From Actinomyces sp. oral taxon 414 (GTDB taxonomy: Bacteria; Actinomycetota; Actinomycetes; Actinomycetales; Actinomycetaceae): a stretch of 64,000 bases of DNA. The DNA lies in assembly GCF_001278845.1 (NCBI RefSeq), contig NZ_CP012590.1:186001-250000 (forward strand), written 5' to 3'. The notes under the pieces were generated by a model. That model was not told the DNA's origin. It saw only the letters and a program-made list of their open reading frames with translations, and ran no database searches. The first letter of the stretch is position 1; each line of letters opens with the position of its first letter. A program made the position numbers and the translations under genes. Shown piece after piece: positions 51,796-59,249 of the stretch.

Positions 51796-51870
51796 CGCCG
51801 AGACGTGCATTCTGCTTTCGAGAACAACGGTTGGAACTGCACGCTCGAGTGCGAAGTGCACGTCTCGGCG
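51796..51870. repeat. inverted repeat family B, copy 2
   Basis: 26-nt arms (51796-51821 and 51845-51870) paired with 5 mismatches. The loop GGTTGGAACTGCACG is the reverse of copy 1. The outer stem changes GAGGTGCAC of copy 1 to GACGTGCAC, with the matching change on the other arm. Confidence 0.8.
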
Positions 51871-51902
51871 TCGGCGGTGCCCGGGGAGGCCGACGCTGCG
51901 AT

Positions 51903-52027
51903 CCGCGAGCACGTCGGGTAACCCGCGAGCACGTCGGGTAACCCGCGAGCACGTCGGGTAACCCGCGAGATCGCCACTTAACCCGCGAGCACGTCTGCTA
52001 GAGGTACGTGCTCGCGGGTTAAGTGAC
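51903..52027. repeat. 20-bp tandem repeat merging into a 22-bp inverted repeat
   Basis: Three exact units of CCGCGAGCACGTCGGGTAAC and two variants run from 51903 to 52002. The last units also form the left arm (51973-51994) of an inverted repeat with 52006-52027 (one mismatch, 11-nt spacer containing CTGCTAGAGGT). Confidence 0.8.
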
Positions 52028-52142
52028 GTGCTCGCGCGTGGGGGCGCGTTCCCGCGGGCCTCGTCCGGTCGTCGGGGTGCCCGTCATGGTCGCCATCGGA
52101 CCCGCAGCCGCCCTCCCCGGAGGGGCCGCGGCGGCGCTGTTT

Positions 52143-52260
52143 GTCCAAATCTGTTGCAAAGGCCCCGAGCGCACCGGGAAGCGCGAAGAGGATCGTTGAT
52201 ATTCCGCGCTTCTGCCCGCCGTCGATCCCGGCCCGGGGCGCCTTTGCAACAGATTCGGAC
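52143..52260. repeat. inverted repeat family A, copy 3 (reverse orientation)
   Basis: Arms 52143-52163 and 52240-52260 pair with one G-T-type mismatch. The arm reads GTCCAAATCTGTTGCAAAGG, where copies 1 and 2 have CCAC in place of TTGC; the opposite arm has the compensating change. The central motif is present as CGTTGATATTCCGCG, the reverse of copies 1 and 2. Confidence 0.85.
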
Positions 52261-52378
52261 ACGCCTCCGCCCCGGACCGCCCCGATCGAGTCCCACACAT
52301 CCCACACGCCTCAGTATTCCCGTTCTTCCGTGCGGCGAGGGGCCGCCCTGCGCCGCGGCGGCCGATAGGAGCGGAAAA

Positions 52379-52500
52379 TGGCGCCCTGGGAGGATCGTTC
52401 CGGAGCGCACCTCGCATCGGTCTCATAAAAACCGCGGAATCGTGCGGAAGCCGCCGAGCACATCCGGTGTGCTCGCGCGAACGATCCTCCCAGAGCGCCA
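52379..52500. repeat. inverted repeat family C, copy 2
   Basis: 22-bp arms (52379-52400 and 52479-52500) with one mismatch, in the same orientation as copy 1. The centre contains ACCGCGGAATCGTGCGGAAG. Total length is 122 bp, identical to copy 1. Confidence 0.85.
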
Positions 52501-52719
52501 GAACCGGGCCCGGGAGCCGGATGAGACCGGATGGGGCCGTCGGCCGGGGGCTATCGGGCGAGGTCGCGGGCCGACAATGACGGGCGGGGCCGACAACCGA
52601 GGCCGTCGGGCGGGACCATGGAGCCGGCCGAAGTTGCCGGGGGCCGGATGGGGCCGACAACCGAGGCCGTCGGGCGGGGCCATGGGGAGCCGGGCGAGGT
52701 CGCCGAAGCCGGGCGGGGG

Positions 52720-53619
52720 TCAGGCGAGATCGACAATGACGGGGACGTGGTCGGAGGCCCCCTTGCCCTTGCGCTCGTCGCGGTCGATCGCCGCGCCGGT
52801 CACCCGCGCGGCCAGTGCGGCCGAGCCGTAGACGAAGTCGATCCGCATCCCCTCGTTCCTGGGGAAGCGCAGCCTCTGGTAGTCCCAGTAGGTGTAGTTG
52901 GTGACGCGCTCGCGGGTCACCTCGGTCAGCCCCGCCTCCGCGAGGGCGGCCAGGGCGGCGCGCTCGGGTGCCGAGACGTGCGTGGCCCCCTCGAAGACGC
53001 TCATGTCCCACACGTCCTCGTCCCGCGGCGCCACGTTCCAGTCGCCCGCGAGCGCCAGCACCCGGTCCGGGTCAGCCGCGAGCCAGTTGATGACGCAGTG
53101 CCGCAGCGCCTCCAGCCAGGCGAGCTTGTACTCGTAGTGGGGGTGGGTGAGCTCCCGCCCGTTGGGCACGTACAGGCTCCACAGCCGCACCGGTTCCGAC
53201 GCCGCCGCTGGCCCCGGCCCCACTGCCGACCCCGCGGCCCCGGCCGCCCCGGCCTTCGGCGGCATGACGCGGTCCGTTGACGACCCCGCCCCCGCCGTCC
53301 CGCCCACGGTGGCCCCCAGCGCCCGCGCCTCGACCACCGCATCCGCCCCCTCCTTGGCGGCCCAGGCCGGCTGCCCGGGGAAGGAGGTGGCGACGTCGGC
53401 CAGCCCCACCCGGGAGGCGATCGCCACGCCGTTCCACTGGTTCAGCCCGTGGACGGCCACCTCGTAGCCGGCGGCCGCGAAGGCCTCGAGCGGGAACTGT
53501 TCCGGCTTGCACTTGGTCTCCTGCATCGCCAGGGCGTCGATGTTCTCGCGCTCGAGGAAGGCGATAATGCGGTCGACGCGGGTGCGCACGGAGTTGACGT
53601 TCCAGGTGGCCAGTCGCAT
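52720..53619 (-). CDS. xthA: exodeoxyribonuclease III / AP endonuclease
   Basis: 299 aa. Family motifs are in order: ATWNVNSVRTRVDRIIAFLE, ALAMQETKCKPEQFPLEAFA, YVPNGRELTHPHYEYKLAWL, LALAGDWNVAPRDEDVWD, RNEGMRIDFVYGSAALAARV and the catalytic SDHVPVIVDL at the end. It is a Mg-dependent enzyme for base-excision repair. Unusual is an insert of ~45 Ala/Gly/Pro-rich residues between the GVAIASRVGLADV region and SLYVPNG. The leaderless start at 53619 has TACCCT 6 nt upstream. Confidence 0.93.
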   Translation of the reverse strand: MRLATWNVNSVRTRVDRIIAFLERENIDALAMQETKCKPEQFPLEAFAAAGYEVAVHGLNQWNGVAIASRVGLADVATSFPGQPAWAAKEGADAVVEARALGATVGGTAGAGSSTDRVMPPKAGAAGAAGSAVGPGPAAASEPVRLWSLYVPNGRELTHPHYEYKLAWLEALRHCVINWLAADPDRVLALAGDWNVAPRDEDVWDMSVFEGATHVSAPERAALAALAEAGLTEVTRERVTNYTYWDYQRLRFPRNEGMRIDFVYGSAALAARVTGAAIDRDERKGKGASDHVPVIVDLA

Positions 53620-53625
53620 GGGGGC

Positions 53626-53631
53626 AGGGTA
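53626..53631 (-). promoter_or_regulatory. -10 element, leaderless start of xthA
   Basis: TACCCT on the minus strand, then 6 nt, then ATG 53619. Confidence 0.55.
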
Positions 53632-53877
53632 CCGGGCCGACGGCGCCCGCCGGTCGTCCGCCGCGATGGGGCCGGGGCGCCGGCGTCGCGAAAAAGGTGG
53701 CTCCCGCGCGCTTTTAGGCCGCCTGCCCCGTGCGGGCCGAAGGTCGGCATCATTGCGCCGATTTACGGTGGACGGTTGTGAGACCGGGGGCGCCGAAAAG
53801 TGCGCGGGAGCCGCTTTTCTGGATCGCCGGAGCCTGTGGAATGGTGCTTTGGGGGAGCCGATCCGCCCCGCTGGCGC

Positions 53878-53883
53878 TACCCT
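53878..53883 (+). promoter_or_regulatory. -10 element, leaderless start of the SDR gene
   Basis: TACCCT, then 7 nt, then ATG 53891. With the xthA -10 this makes a divergent promoter pair in the 271-bp gap. Confidence 0.5.
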
Positions 53884-53890
53884 GATCTTT

Positions 53891-54856
53891 ATGGGAACCG
53901 CACTTATTACCGGGGCCACTGCCGGCATCGGCCTGGAACTGGCCTGGCAGCTGGCGCAGGCCCACCATGATCTGGTCCTCGTCGCCCGCGACCGGGCGCG
54001 CCTGGAGACCGTCGCCGAGGAGCTGCGGCAGTTCGCCGGCGTGGGGGTGCAGGTCCTCGCCGCGGATCTGTCCGAGCCCGGTGATCTCGCCCGCGTCGCC
54101 GAGCGGGTGAGGGTAAGCCAGCCCGACGCCGACCTCCCGATCGCCGTCCCGTCCGCCTCCGCCGAGGCCGCCGCCGGCCCCGCCGAGGCCGACGCTGCTG
54201 CCGTTTCGTCCGCCGGCCCCGCCACCGACACCACCGCCCTTCCCGCCGACCACCTGCACACCACCGCCGAGGTCGAGGCCCGCCCCATCGACCTGCTCGT
54301 CAATAACGCGGGCTTCGCCGTCGGCCAGGACTTCGTCTCGGGGTCGATCGAGCAGGAGCGGCGCGCACTGGCGGTCATGGTGGGGGCCGTTATGGAGCTG
54401 ACCCACGCCGCCGTACCGGGAATGGTGGCGCGCGGCCACGGCGCCGTCCTCAATGTCGCCAGCGTGACGGCGCTGACGGCCATGGGCACCTACGCGGCGC
54501 ACAAGGCCTGGGTGCGGACCTTCACCGAGGGCCTGGCCAGCGAGCTGCGCGGCACCGGCGTGACCGCCACCGTCCTCAACCCGGGGCTCACGCACACCGA
54601 GTTCCACGCCCGGGCGGCCATGGACGAGTCCGCCTGGCCCGCCTTCGTGTGGTTGCAGGCCGACGACGTCGCCCGGCAGGCCCTGGACGCCGTCCGCCGC
54701 GGGCAGGTGATCTGTACGCCCTCGCTGCGCTACCAGATCGCGAACGCGGCGTTGCGGGCCAGTCCGCGCTGGCTGGTGCGCAGGGTGACCGGTCGCGCGA
54801 GCTCGGGGACTCGGACGGGGCCGGTCGCGGAGCCCTCGGACGCTCTCGCCGGGTGA
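53891..54856 (+). CDS. short-chain dehydrogenase/reductase (SDR)
   Basis: 321 aa. Rossmann motif TGATAGIG at the N-terminus; [11 protein letters not shown]; catalytic Ser in [14 protein letters not shown] with Tyr-x3-Lys as YAAHK; and NPGLTHTEF. It is closest in pattern to classical SDRs of the YqjQ/DltE type that act on lipids or alcohols. An Ala/Ser/Pro-rich insert of about 50 residues separates the strand before NNAG from the N-terminal half, a feature also seen in xthA here. The start is fixed by the leaderless -10. Confidence 0.9.
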   Translation: MGTALITGATAGIGLELAWQLAQAHHDLVLVARDRARLETVAEELRQFAGVGVQVLAADLSEPGDLARVAERVRVSQPDADLPIAVPSASAEAAAGPAEADAAAVSSAGPATDTTALPADHLHTTAEVEARPIDLLVNNAGFAVGQDFVSGSIEQERRALAVMVGAVMELTHAAVPGMVARGHGAVLNVASVTALTAMGTYAAHKAWVRTFTEGLASELRGTGVTATVLNPGLTHTEFHARAAMDESAWPAFVWLQADDVARQALDAVRRGQVICTPSLRYQIANAALRASPRWLVRRVTGRASSGTRTGPVAEPSDALAG

Positions 54857-54969
54857 GGCCCGTCCGCCGCTCTCGCCGCCGGGCGGGGTCGGAGGCGCAA
54901 CCGGGTGAGGATCGCCTCTCGCCGGTCGGGATCCTTGGCGGACCCCGACCCCTATGGGACCATGGGCCC

Positions 54970-55470
54970 ATGGCTTCCATTTTCTTCCACGGTTCCCCCG
55001 TCACCACGGTCGGCGAGCTGCCCGCCGTCGGCTCGCCCGCTCCCGCCTTCGAGCTCGTCGGGGCGGACCTGGCCCCTCTGCTCAGCGAGTCCCTCGCCGG
55101 CCGGCGCGTCGTCCTGTCGATCTTCCCCTCCGTGGACACCGGCGTGTGCGCCCGGTCCGTGCGCGAGTTCAACCGGCGCGCCGCCTCCCTGAGGAACACG
55201 ACCGTCCTGTGCGTCTCCAAGGACCTGCCCTTCGCCCAGGCGCGCTTCTGCGGCGCCGAGGGCCTGGACGACGTCGTCACCGCCTCCGCCTTCCGTTCGG
55301 ACTTCGGCGAGGACTACGGCGTGACCATGGCCGACGGCCCGCTGGCCGGACTGCTGGCGCGCGCCGTGGTGGTCGTCAACGAGAAGGGGTCGGTCCTGTA
55401 CACCGAGCTGGTCGCGGAGGTCACCGACGAGCCCGACTACGACGCCGCCCTCGCCGCCCTGGGCGACTGA
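54970..55470 (+). CDS. tpx: thiol peroxidase
   Basis: 166 aa, the normal size. The atypical 2-Cys Tpx motifs are intact: peroxidatic Cys60 in [16 protein letters not shown] and resolving Cys94 in [16 protein letters not shown]. It reduces alkyl hydroperoxides and H2O2 with thioredoxin. ATG 54970 was chosen from homology ([18 protein letters not shown]); no clear ribosome binding site is present. It stands alone between the SDR and pyrE. Confidence 0.95.
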   Translation: MASIFFHGSPVTTVGELPAVGSPAPAFELVGADLAPLLSESLAGRRVVLSIFPSVDTGVCARSVREFNRRAASLRNTTVLCVSKDLPFAQARFCGAEGLDDVVTASAFRSDFGEDYGVTMADGPLAGLLARAVVVVNEKGSVLYTELVAEVTDEPDYDAALAALGD

Positions 55471-55585
55471 GGGGAGGGAAGGCGACGATCGGGCGTCCGC
55501 CCGGGCGGGGAGCGGCCGATCGGCCGGGCCGGGGACGACGATCGGGCGGCCGGCCGGGCGGGGCGCGCCCCGGCGTCCCGGCCGC

Positions 55586-55591
55586 TAATCT
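55586..55591 (+). promoter_or_regulatory. -10 element, leaderless start of pyrE
   Basis: TAATCT, then 6 nt, then GTG 55598. Confidence 0.55.
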
Positions 55592-55597
55592 GACGCC

Positions 55598-56164
55598 GTG
55601 ACCAACGACTCCCAGCGCTCCCGCCTCGCCCAGCTCGTCTCCGACCTCGCCGTCGTCCACGGCAAGGTCACCCTCGCCTCCGGGCTGGAGTCCGACTTCT
55701 ACGTCGATATGCGCCGCGCCACCCTCCACCACGAGGCCGCCCCGCTCATCGGCCACGTCATGCTCGACATGCTGGAGGAGGCGGGGCTGAGCACCGAGGA
55801 CGTCGACGCCGTCGGCGGGCTGACTATGGGCGCCGACCCCGTGGCCACGGCCATGCTGCACGCCGCGGCCTCGCGCGGCCTGGAGCTCGACGCCTTCGTC
55901 GTGCGCAAGGCCGCCAAGGACCACGGCATGAGGCGCCGTGTCGAGGGGCCCGACGTCGCCGGGCGCAGCGTCGTCGTCCTGGAGGACACCTCCACCACCG
56001 GCGGCTCCCCGCTGGAGGCCGTCGAGGCCCTGCGGGAGGCCGGGGCCCGGGTGCTCGCCGTCGCCGTCATCGTCGACCGCGACACCGGTGCCCGCGAGCG
56101 CATCGAGGCCGCCGGCCTGCCCTACTACGCGGCCCTGGGGCTGGCCGACCTCGGCCTGGAGTAG
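55598..56164 (+). CDS. pyrE: orotate phosphoribosyltransferase
   Basis: 188 aa. The PRPP-binding loop VVVLEDTSTTGGSPLEAVEA and the segment GLESDFYVDMRRATLH are diagnostic. It converts orotate and PRPP to OMP in pyrimidine synthesis. The leaderless GTG start at 55598 is supported. Two near-identical 25-bp blocks (55485 and 55540 regions, GACGATCGGGCG...) lie upstream. Downstream an XRE-ImmA-PIN module separates it from the SpoU gene. Confidence 0.95.
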   Translation: MTNDSQRSRLAQLVSDLAVVHGKVTLASGLESDFYVDMRRATLHHEAAPLIGHVMLDMLEEAGLSTEDVDAVGGLTMGADPVATAMLHAAASRGLELDAFVVRKAAKDHGMRRRVEGPDVAGRSVVVLEDTSTTGGSPLEAVEALREAGARVLAVAVIVDRDTGARERIEAAGLPYYAALGLADLGLE

Positions 56165-56284
56165 CACATGCTCTCCGCGGGCTCCTGCCCATGGTGGTGC
56201 TTGCGTCGCCCTGTTCGAGCGGCCTGTGTCCGGGGTGAGGAGGCGGACAGCGCCGAGGATCTTTCGATTATCGAAACCTGCTCG

Positions 56285-56290
56285 TACACT
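56285..56290 (+). promoter_or_regulatory. -10 element, leaderless start of the XRE-ImmA-PIN module
   Basis: TACACT, then 7 nt, then ATG 56298. Confidence 0.5.
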
Positions 56291-56297
56291 GAGGGGC

Positions 56298-56633
56298 ATG
56301 GGAACCATTGGCGAGCGCATTAAAGCGGCATTGGCCGACCGCCACCAAACGCAGGCGGCACTCGCTCAGGCCGTCGGCCTGAGCGAGTCGGCGATGTCCA
56401 AGGCTGTCGCAGGATCGCGCTCCCTGTCCTCCATCGAGGCGGCCCTCATCGCTAAGCACCTCGACGTGACGATGCACTGGCTCGTCACCGGTGAGGCGGA
56501 TCCCTTCGAGGTGCGCCTGGCGGCGAGGCACGGCTATGACCGCCCTACGGGAACGTACTCCTGCGACCCCAGTGCCGATATGCAGGTGCTTGAGGACATC
56601 GCCCTTGTCTACCGGCAGGCGCAGCCGGCGTGA
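56298..56633 (+). CDS. XRE-family HTH regulator
   Basis: 111 aa. The HTH is typical: QTQAALAQAVGLSESAMSKA followed by VAGSRSLSSIEAALIAKHL. The C-terminal tail (DPSADMQVLEDIALVYRQA) may contact the ImmA-like protease encoded next; the stop and the next start overlap (GTGA). Such XRE/ImmA pairs control mobile elements or toxin modules, with the protease cleaving the repressor. Less GC-rich codon choice than in pyrE suggests acquisition. Confidence 0.88.
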   Translation: MGTIGERIKAALADRHQTQAALAQAVGLSESAMSKAVAGSRSLSSIEAALIAKHLDVTMHWLVTGEADPFEVRLAARHGYDRPTGTYSCDPSADMQVLEDIALVYRQAQPA

Positions 56634-57364
56634 CGGACGAGCGTGTCCAGCGGGCGGCGGCGCGGGCTCGCGCCGCCATGGGGGAGGGCTTCATCTCGCG
56701 CTTCTACGAGCAGGCTGAGGACGCCCTCGGCGTCGAGGTCGTCGTCGTCCCGCTGAGGGGGAACGGGTACTCGCTGACGCTCGGCGGCCACAAGGTCATC
56801 GTGCTGGCCGCGACAGAGCGTTGGTTCCGCAGCAACTTCACCCTCGCCCACGAGCTCGGGCACCTGCTGGTCGGGGGTACCCCGCCACAGGACGGCAAGG
56901 CGGCGGAGAACATGGCGAACGCCTTCGCCGCCGATCTGCTCATGCCCGTGGAGCACATCCGCTCGATCGACTGGGCGCAGGCGAAGGCCGCGACCGTTGC
57001 CCGGGTCTCCTGGGAGCTCGGAGTGTCCGCCCGAGCCCTGGAGGTCAGGCTGAGGTGCCTGGGTGTGACGCCGAGCGAAGAAGCGTGCTCGGCCTTGGCC
57101 GGACCGACGGACGCACTGATGCGAACGTCGCTCGCATCGTCGGTTGCGGCACCTGCCGATGTGTCTGCGCGGGTGCAGTACTCCGCTCGTCGTCGATTCC
57201 CTGAACGGGTGGTCACAGGACTTCGCCGTGCGGTCGCGGACGGTGACGCTCCCCGGGCCTCGCTCTCCTGGGTGCTCGGCCTGCCCGCACCGGAAGAGAA
57301 CGACGACGATGTGACGCCCGAGTCCCATGAGCTCGACGTCGACCTGCTGGACGGGCTGGTTTGA
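56630..57364 (+). CDS. ImmA/IrrE-family metallopeptidase
   Basis: 244 aa. The zinc motif HELGH is at residues 74-78, followed by GTPPQDGKAAENMANAFAAD and LLMPVEHIRSIDWAQAK, as in COG2856 proteins. It should cleave or remove the partner XRE repressor upon a signal. GTG 56630 overlaps the XRE stop. The C-terminal ~90 residues form an extension of unknown role. Confidence 0.9.
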   Translation: MTDERVQRAAARARAAMGEGFISRFYEQAEDALGVEVVVVPLRGNGYSLTLGGHKVIVLAATERWFRSNFTLAHELGHLLVGGTPPQDGKAAENMANAFAADLLMPVEHIRSIDWAQAKAATVARVSWELGVSARALEVRLRCLGVTPSEEACSALAGPTDALMRTSLASSVAAPADVSARVQYSARRRFPERVVTGLRRAVADGDAPRASLSWVLGLPAPEENDDDVTPESHELDVDLLDGLV

Positions 57365-57367
57365 TCC

Positions 57368-57754
57368 GTGCCGCAGAGCCCGTTCTTCTTTCCTGACACC
57401 ACAGTCCTCATCAACATGGCACTGCTGGGGTACGTCGACCACCTTCGGGCCTTCGTTCAGGGACGAGGTCGTTGGTGCTCAACCATCGCGTGGGAGTGGC
57501 GCCGGAGCCGGGACGAGCTCTCGCTCCACAGTGCCGACGCGGCGGTGCGCGCAACTTGTGGCGAGGTGCTCTACCCGCAAGACCATGAGCACGTCGATAT
57601 CGAGGCGCTGCTGACCAGCATGCGCGAACCTGGGGATCCGCCGAACAAGCACCGCGGTGAGGCTGAGACGCTGGTCATCATCTCCAACCGCGCCGATCTC
57701 TTCGGGAGGCTGCGGGACAAAACGAGGCATCGCGGGACGGGGCGTCGTGGCTGA
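57368..57754 (+). CDS. PIN-like protein, third gene of the XRE-ImmA module, C-terminus possibly frameshifted
   Basis: 128 aa. The PIN-type start FFPDTTVLINMALLGYVDHL gives the first Asp (D10). A later GEAETLVIIS supplies the next acid. The expected T-D-D-type ending is missing: the frame ends RLRDKTRHRGTGRRG, while the alternative frame from about 57715 reads QNEASRDGASWLRFVGRLAT, more like a PIN C-terminus. It may therefore be an inactivated toxin-like nuclease, or the family may be divergent. It starts 3 bp after the ImmA stop and overlaps the SpoU start by 8 bp. Confidence 0.7.
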   Translation: MPQSPFFFPDTTVLINMALLGYVDHLRAFVQGRGRWCSTIAWEWRRSRDELSLHSADAAVRATCGEVLYPQDHEHVDIEALLTSMREPGDPPNKHRGEAETLVIISNRADLFGRLRDKTRHRGTGRRG

Positions 57755-58436
57755 GGTTCGTCGGAAGACTCGCGACCGGGCTGTCCCGCCCCTGGAGGAG
57801 GACCGGCCGGCGGACGTGCGCGAGGTGGGGGTCGGGCCCTGGCCCGGGGGCCAGGGCGCCTGGCCCGACGACCCCCGTTACGATCCCGCGCTGCTGGAGG
57901 CCGGGGACCGGCGCAATGTCGTCGACCGCTTCCGCTACTGGCGCGTGGAGGCGGTGCGCGCTGAGCTCGCCTCCCGCGCCCACGCCCTGCACGTGGCCAT
58001 TGAGAATGTGAGCCAGGACCTCAATATCGGCTCGATCGTGCGCACCGCCAACGCCTTCAACGTCGCCGCCGTCCATGTGGTGGGCCGACGGCGCTGGAAC
58101 CGGCGCGGCGCCATGGTGACCGACCGCTACCTGGACGTGCGCCACCACGAGGGCCCCGCCGCGCTCCTGCAGTGGGCGGCCGGGGCCGGCTACGAGGCGG
58201 TGGTGCTGGACAACGGGCCGGGTTCGGCGCTCCTGGAGGGGGCGGCGCTGCCCGAGCGCTGCCTCATGGTCTTCGGCTCGGAGGGGGCGGGGGTGAGCGA
58301 TGAGTTGCGGGCCGCCTGCTCGCGCGTGCTGCGCATTGGCCAGTACGGCTCGACCCGCTCCATCAATGTGGCCGCGGCGGCGGCGATCGCCATGCACGCC
58401 TGGATACTCCAGCACGGCGGCCCCGCCCCGGACTGA
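57747..58436 (+). CDS. SpoU/TrmH-family RNA 2'-O-methyltransferase
   Basis: 229 aa. The SPOUT knot motifs are clear: NIGSIVRTANAFNVAAVHVV, LMVFGSEGAGVSDELRAACS and IGQYGSTRSINVAAAAAIAM. It methylates ribose in tRNA or rRNA using S-adenosylmethionine. The start at GTG 57747 is uncertain; the first ~50 residues are a basic, disordered tail. It probably followed pyrE directly before the XRE-ImmA-PIN module was inserted between them. A terminator hairpin separates it from the converging hsp20. Confidence 0.9.
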   Translation: MAEVRRKTRDRAVPPLEEDRPADVREVGVGPWPGGQGAWPDDPRYDPALLEAGDRRNVVDRFRYWRVEAVRAELASRAHALHVAIENVSQDLNIGSIVRTANAFNVAAVHVVGRRRWNRRGAMVTDRYLDVRHHEGPAALLQWAAGAGYEAVVLDNGPGSALLEGAALPERCLMVFGSEGAGVSDELRAACSRVLRIGQYGSTRSINVAAAAAIAMHAWILQHGGPAPD

Positions 58437-58482
58437 GGCCCGACGGCGCCGGCCCGGACTGCCGGGCTCGGCCCGTCGGGCC
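58437..58482. terminator. bidirectional terminator between SpoU and hsp20 genes
   Basis: The outer stem GGCCCGACGG (58437-58446) pairs with CCGTCGGGCC (58473-58482), with a smaller inner hairpin. It starts right after the SpoU stop, 12 bp before the Hsp20 stop. Confidence 0.65.
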
Positions 58483-58493
58483 CCGAGCGGGTC

Positions 58494-58943
58494 TCAGGCC
58501 TTGCCGCCCTCGCCTTCGATGACCTCGTGGGCGGAGGAGGAGTGCGTGACCGTGATCTTGCGCGGCTTGGCCTCCTCGGCCACGGGGATGGTGAGCGTGA
58601 GGACGCCGTCGGTGTACTGGGCGGAGATCCGGTCCAGGGCCAGGCCGTAGCCGAGCGTGAGCTGGCGGGCGAAGGTGCCCGACGGGCGCTCGTGGGCGAG
58701 CCACTGGACGTCCTCGGCCTCGCGGGCCGGCCGCTCGGCGCGGACGGTGAGGGTGCGGTCCTCGACGTCGACGTCGATTGTGGCGGGGTCGACGCCGGGC
58801 AGGTCGATGCGGGCGATGAAGGTCTCGCCGTCGCGGTACAGGTCCAGGGGCATGCCCACGGACGCGGGTGTGCGCACCATGTTGCCGGCGAGCCAGCGGT
58901 CCAGGTCGCGCAGTGAGTCGAAGGGTGTTGCGGCCATTGTCAA
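58494..58943 (-). CDS. small heat-shock protein (Hsp20 / alpha-crystallin family)
   Basis: 149 aa. The alpha-crystallin domain has the end signature LALDRISAQYTDGVLTLTIP and a strand DRTLTVRAERPAREAEDV. It prevents aggregation of unfolded proteins. ATG 58943 follows a strong GGAGGTGG. A CIRCE operator lies ~85 bp upstream, so HrcA control in place of HspR is likely. The short C-terminal extension (VIEGEGGKA) is normal. Confidence 0.93.
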   Translation of the reverse strand: MTMAATPFDSLRDLDRWLAGNMVRTPASVGMPLDLYRDGETFIARIDLPGVDPATIDVDVEDRTLTVRAERPAREAEDVQWLAHERPSGTFARQLTLGYGLALDRISAQYTDGVLTLTIPVAEEAKPRKITVTHSSSAHEVIEGEGGKA

Positions 58944-59027
58944 CCACCTCCACGTGGTTCCCGGGCCGGACGTTCCGGGCCGGAAGCGGGAAGGGCGCTC
59001 CTGTCGGCCCTCCCGGACACCACGATT

Positions 59028-59054
59028 CTGGCACTCTCGGGGGGAGAGTGCTAA
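59028..59054 (-). promoter_or_regulatory. CIRCE operator of hsp20
   Basis: On the minus strand TTAGCACTC, N9, then GAGTGCCAG: the first arm matches the CIRCE consensus (TTAGCACTC-N9-GAGTGCTAA) exactly, the second at 7 of 9 bases. It is the binding site of the repressor HrcA and implies heat-shock induction. Confidence 0.8.
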
Positions 59055-59249
59055 GCGTCATCGCTCAGGGTGAATCGGCGCCCGCGTCCCCCGCCGCGGG
59101 CGCCAGCGCGGCCATCCGCACCGCCGCGGGGCCCCGCCGGGCCGGTCCCGAAGACAAACCGGGACCATGAAACGGTTCCGGCCGCGTCGGTTCCGTGTAA
59201 CAATCAATCTCACACCACTGCACATCCAACGTCCTCAAGGAGGCACCCA

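Larger units (their letters stand above)
51723..52719. other. gene-free, repeat-rich island
   Basis: About 1 kb between the serine hydrolase and exonuclease III with no supported gene. From left to right: inverted repeat B copy 2 (51796-51870), five 20-bp tandem units (51903-52002) that run into a 22-bp inverted repeat (51973-52027), inverted repeat A copy 3 (52143-52260), inverted repeat C copy 2 (52379-52500), then three similar blocks of CCGAGGCCGTCGGGCGG-type sequence (52600-52690). Confidence 0.7.

Noticed and set aside
51903..52002. Possible CRISPR array (20-bp repeats)
   Set aside because: Units are contiguous with no spacers between them.
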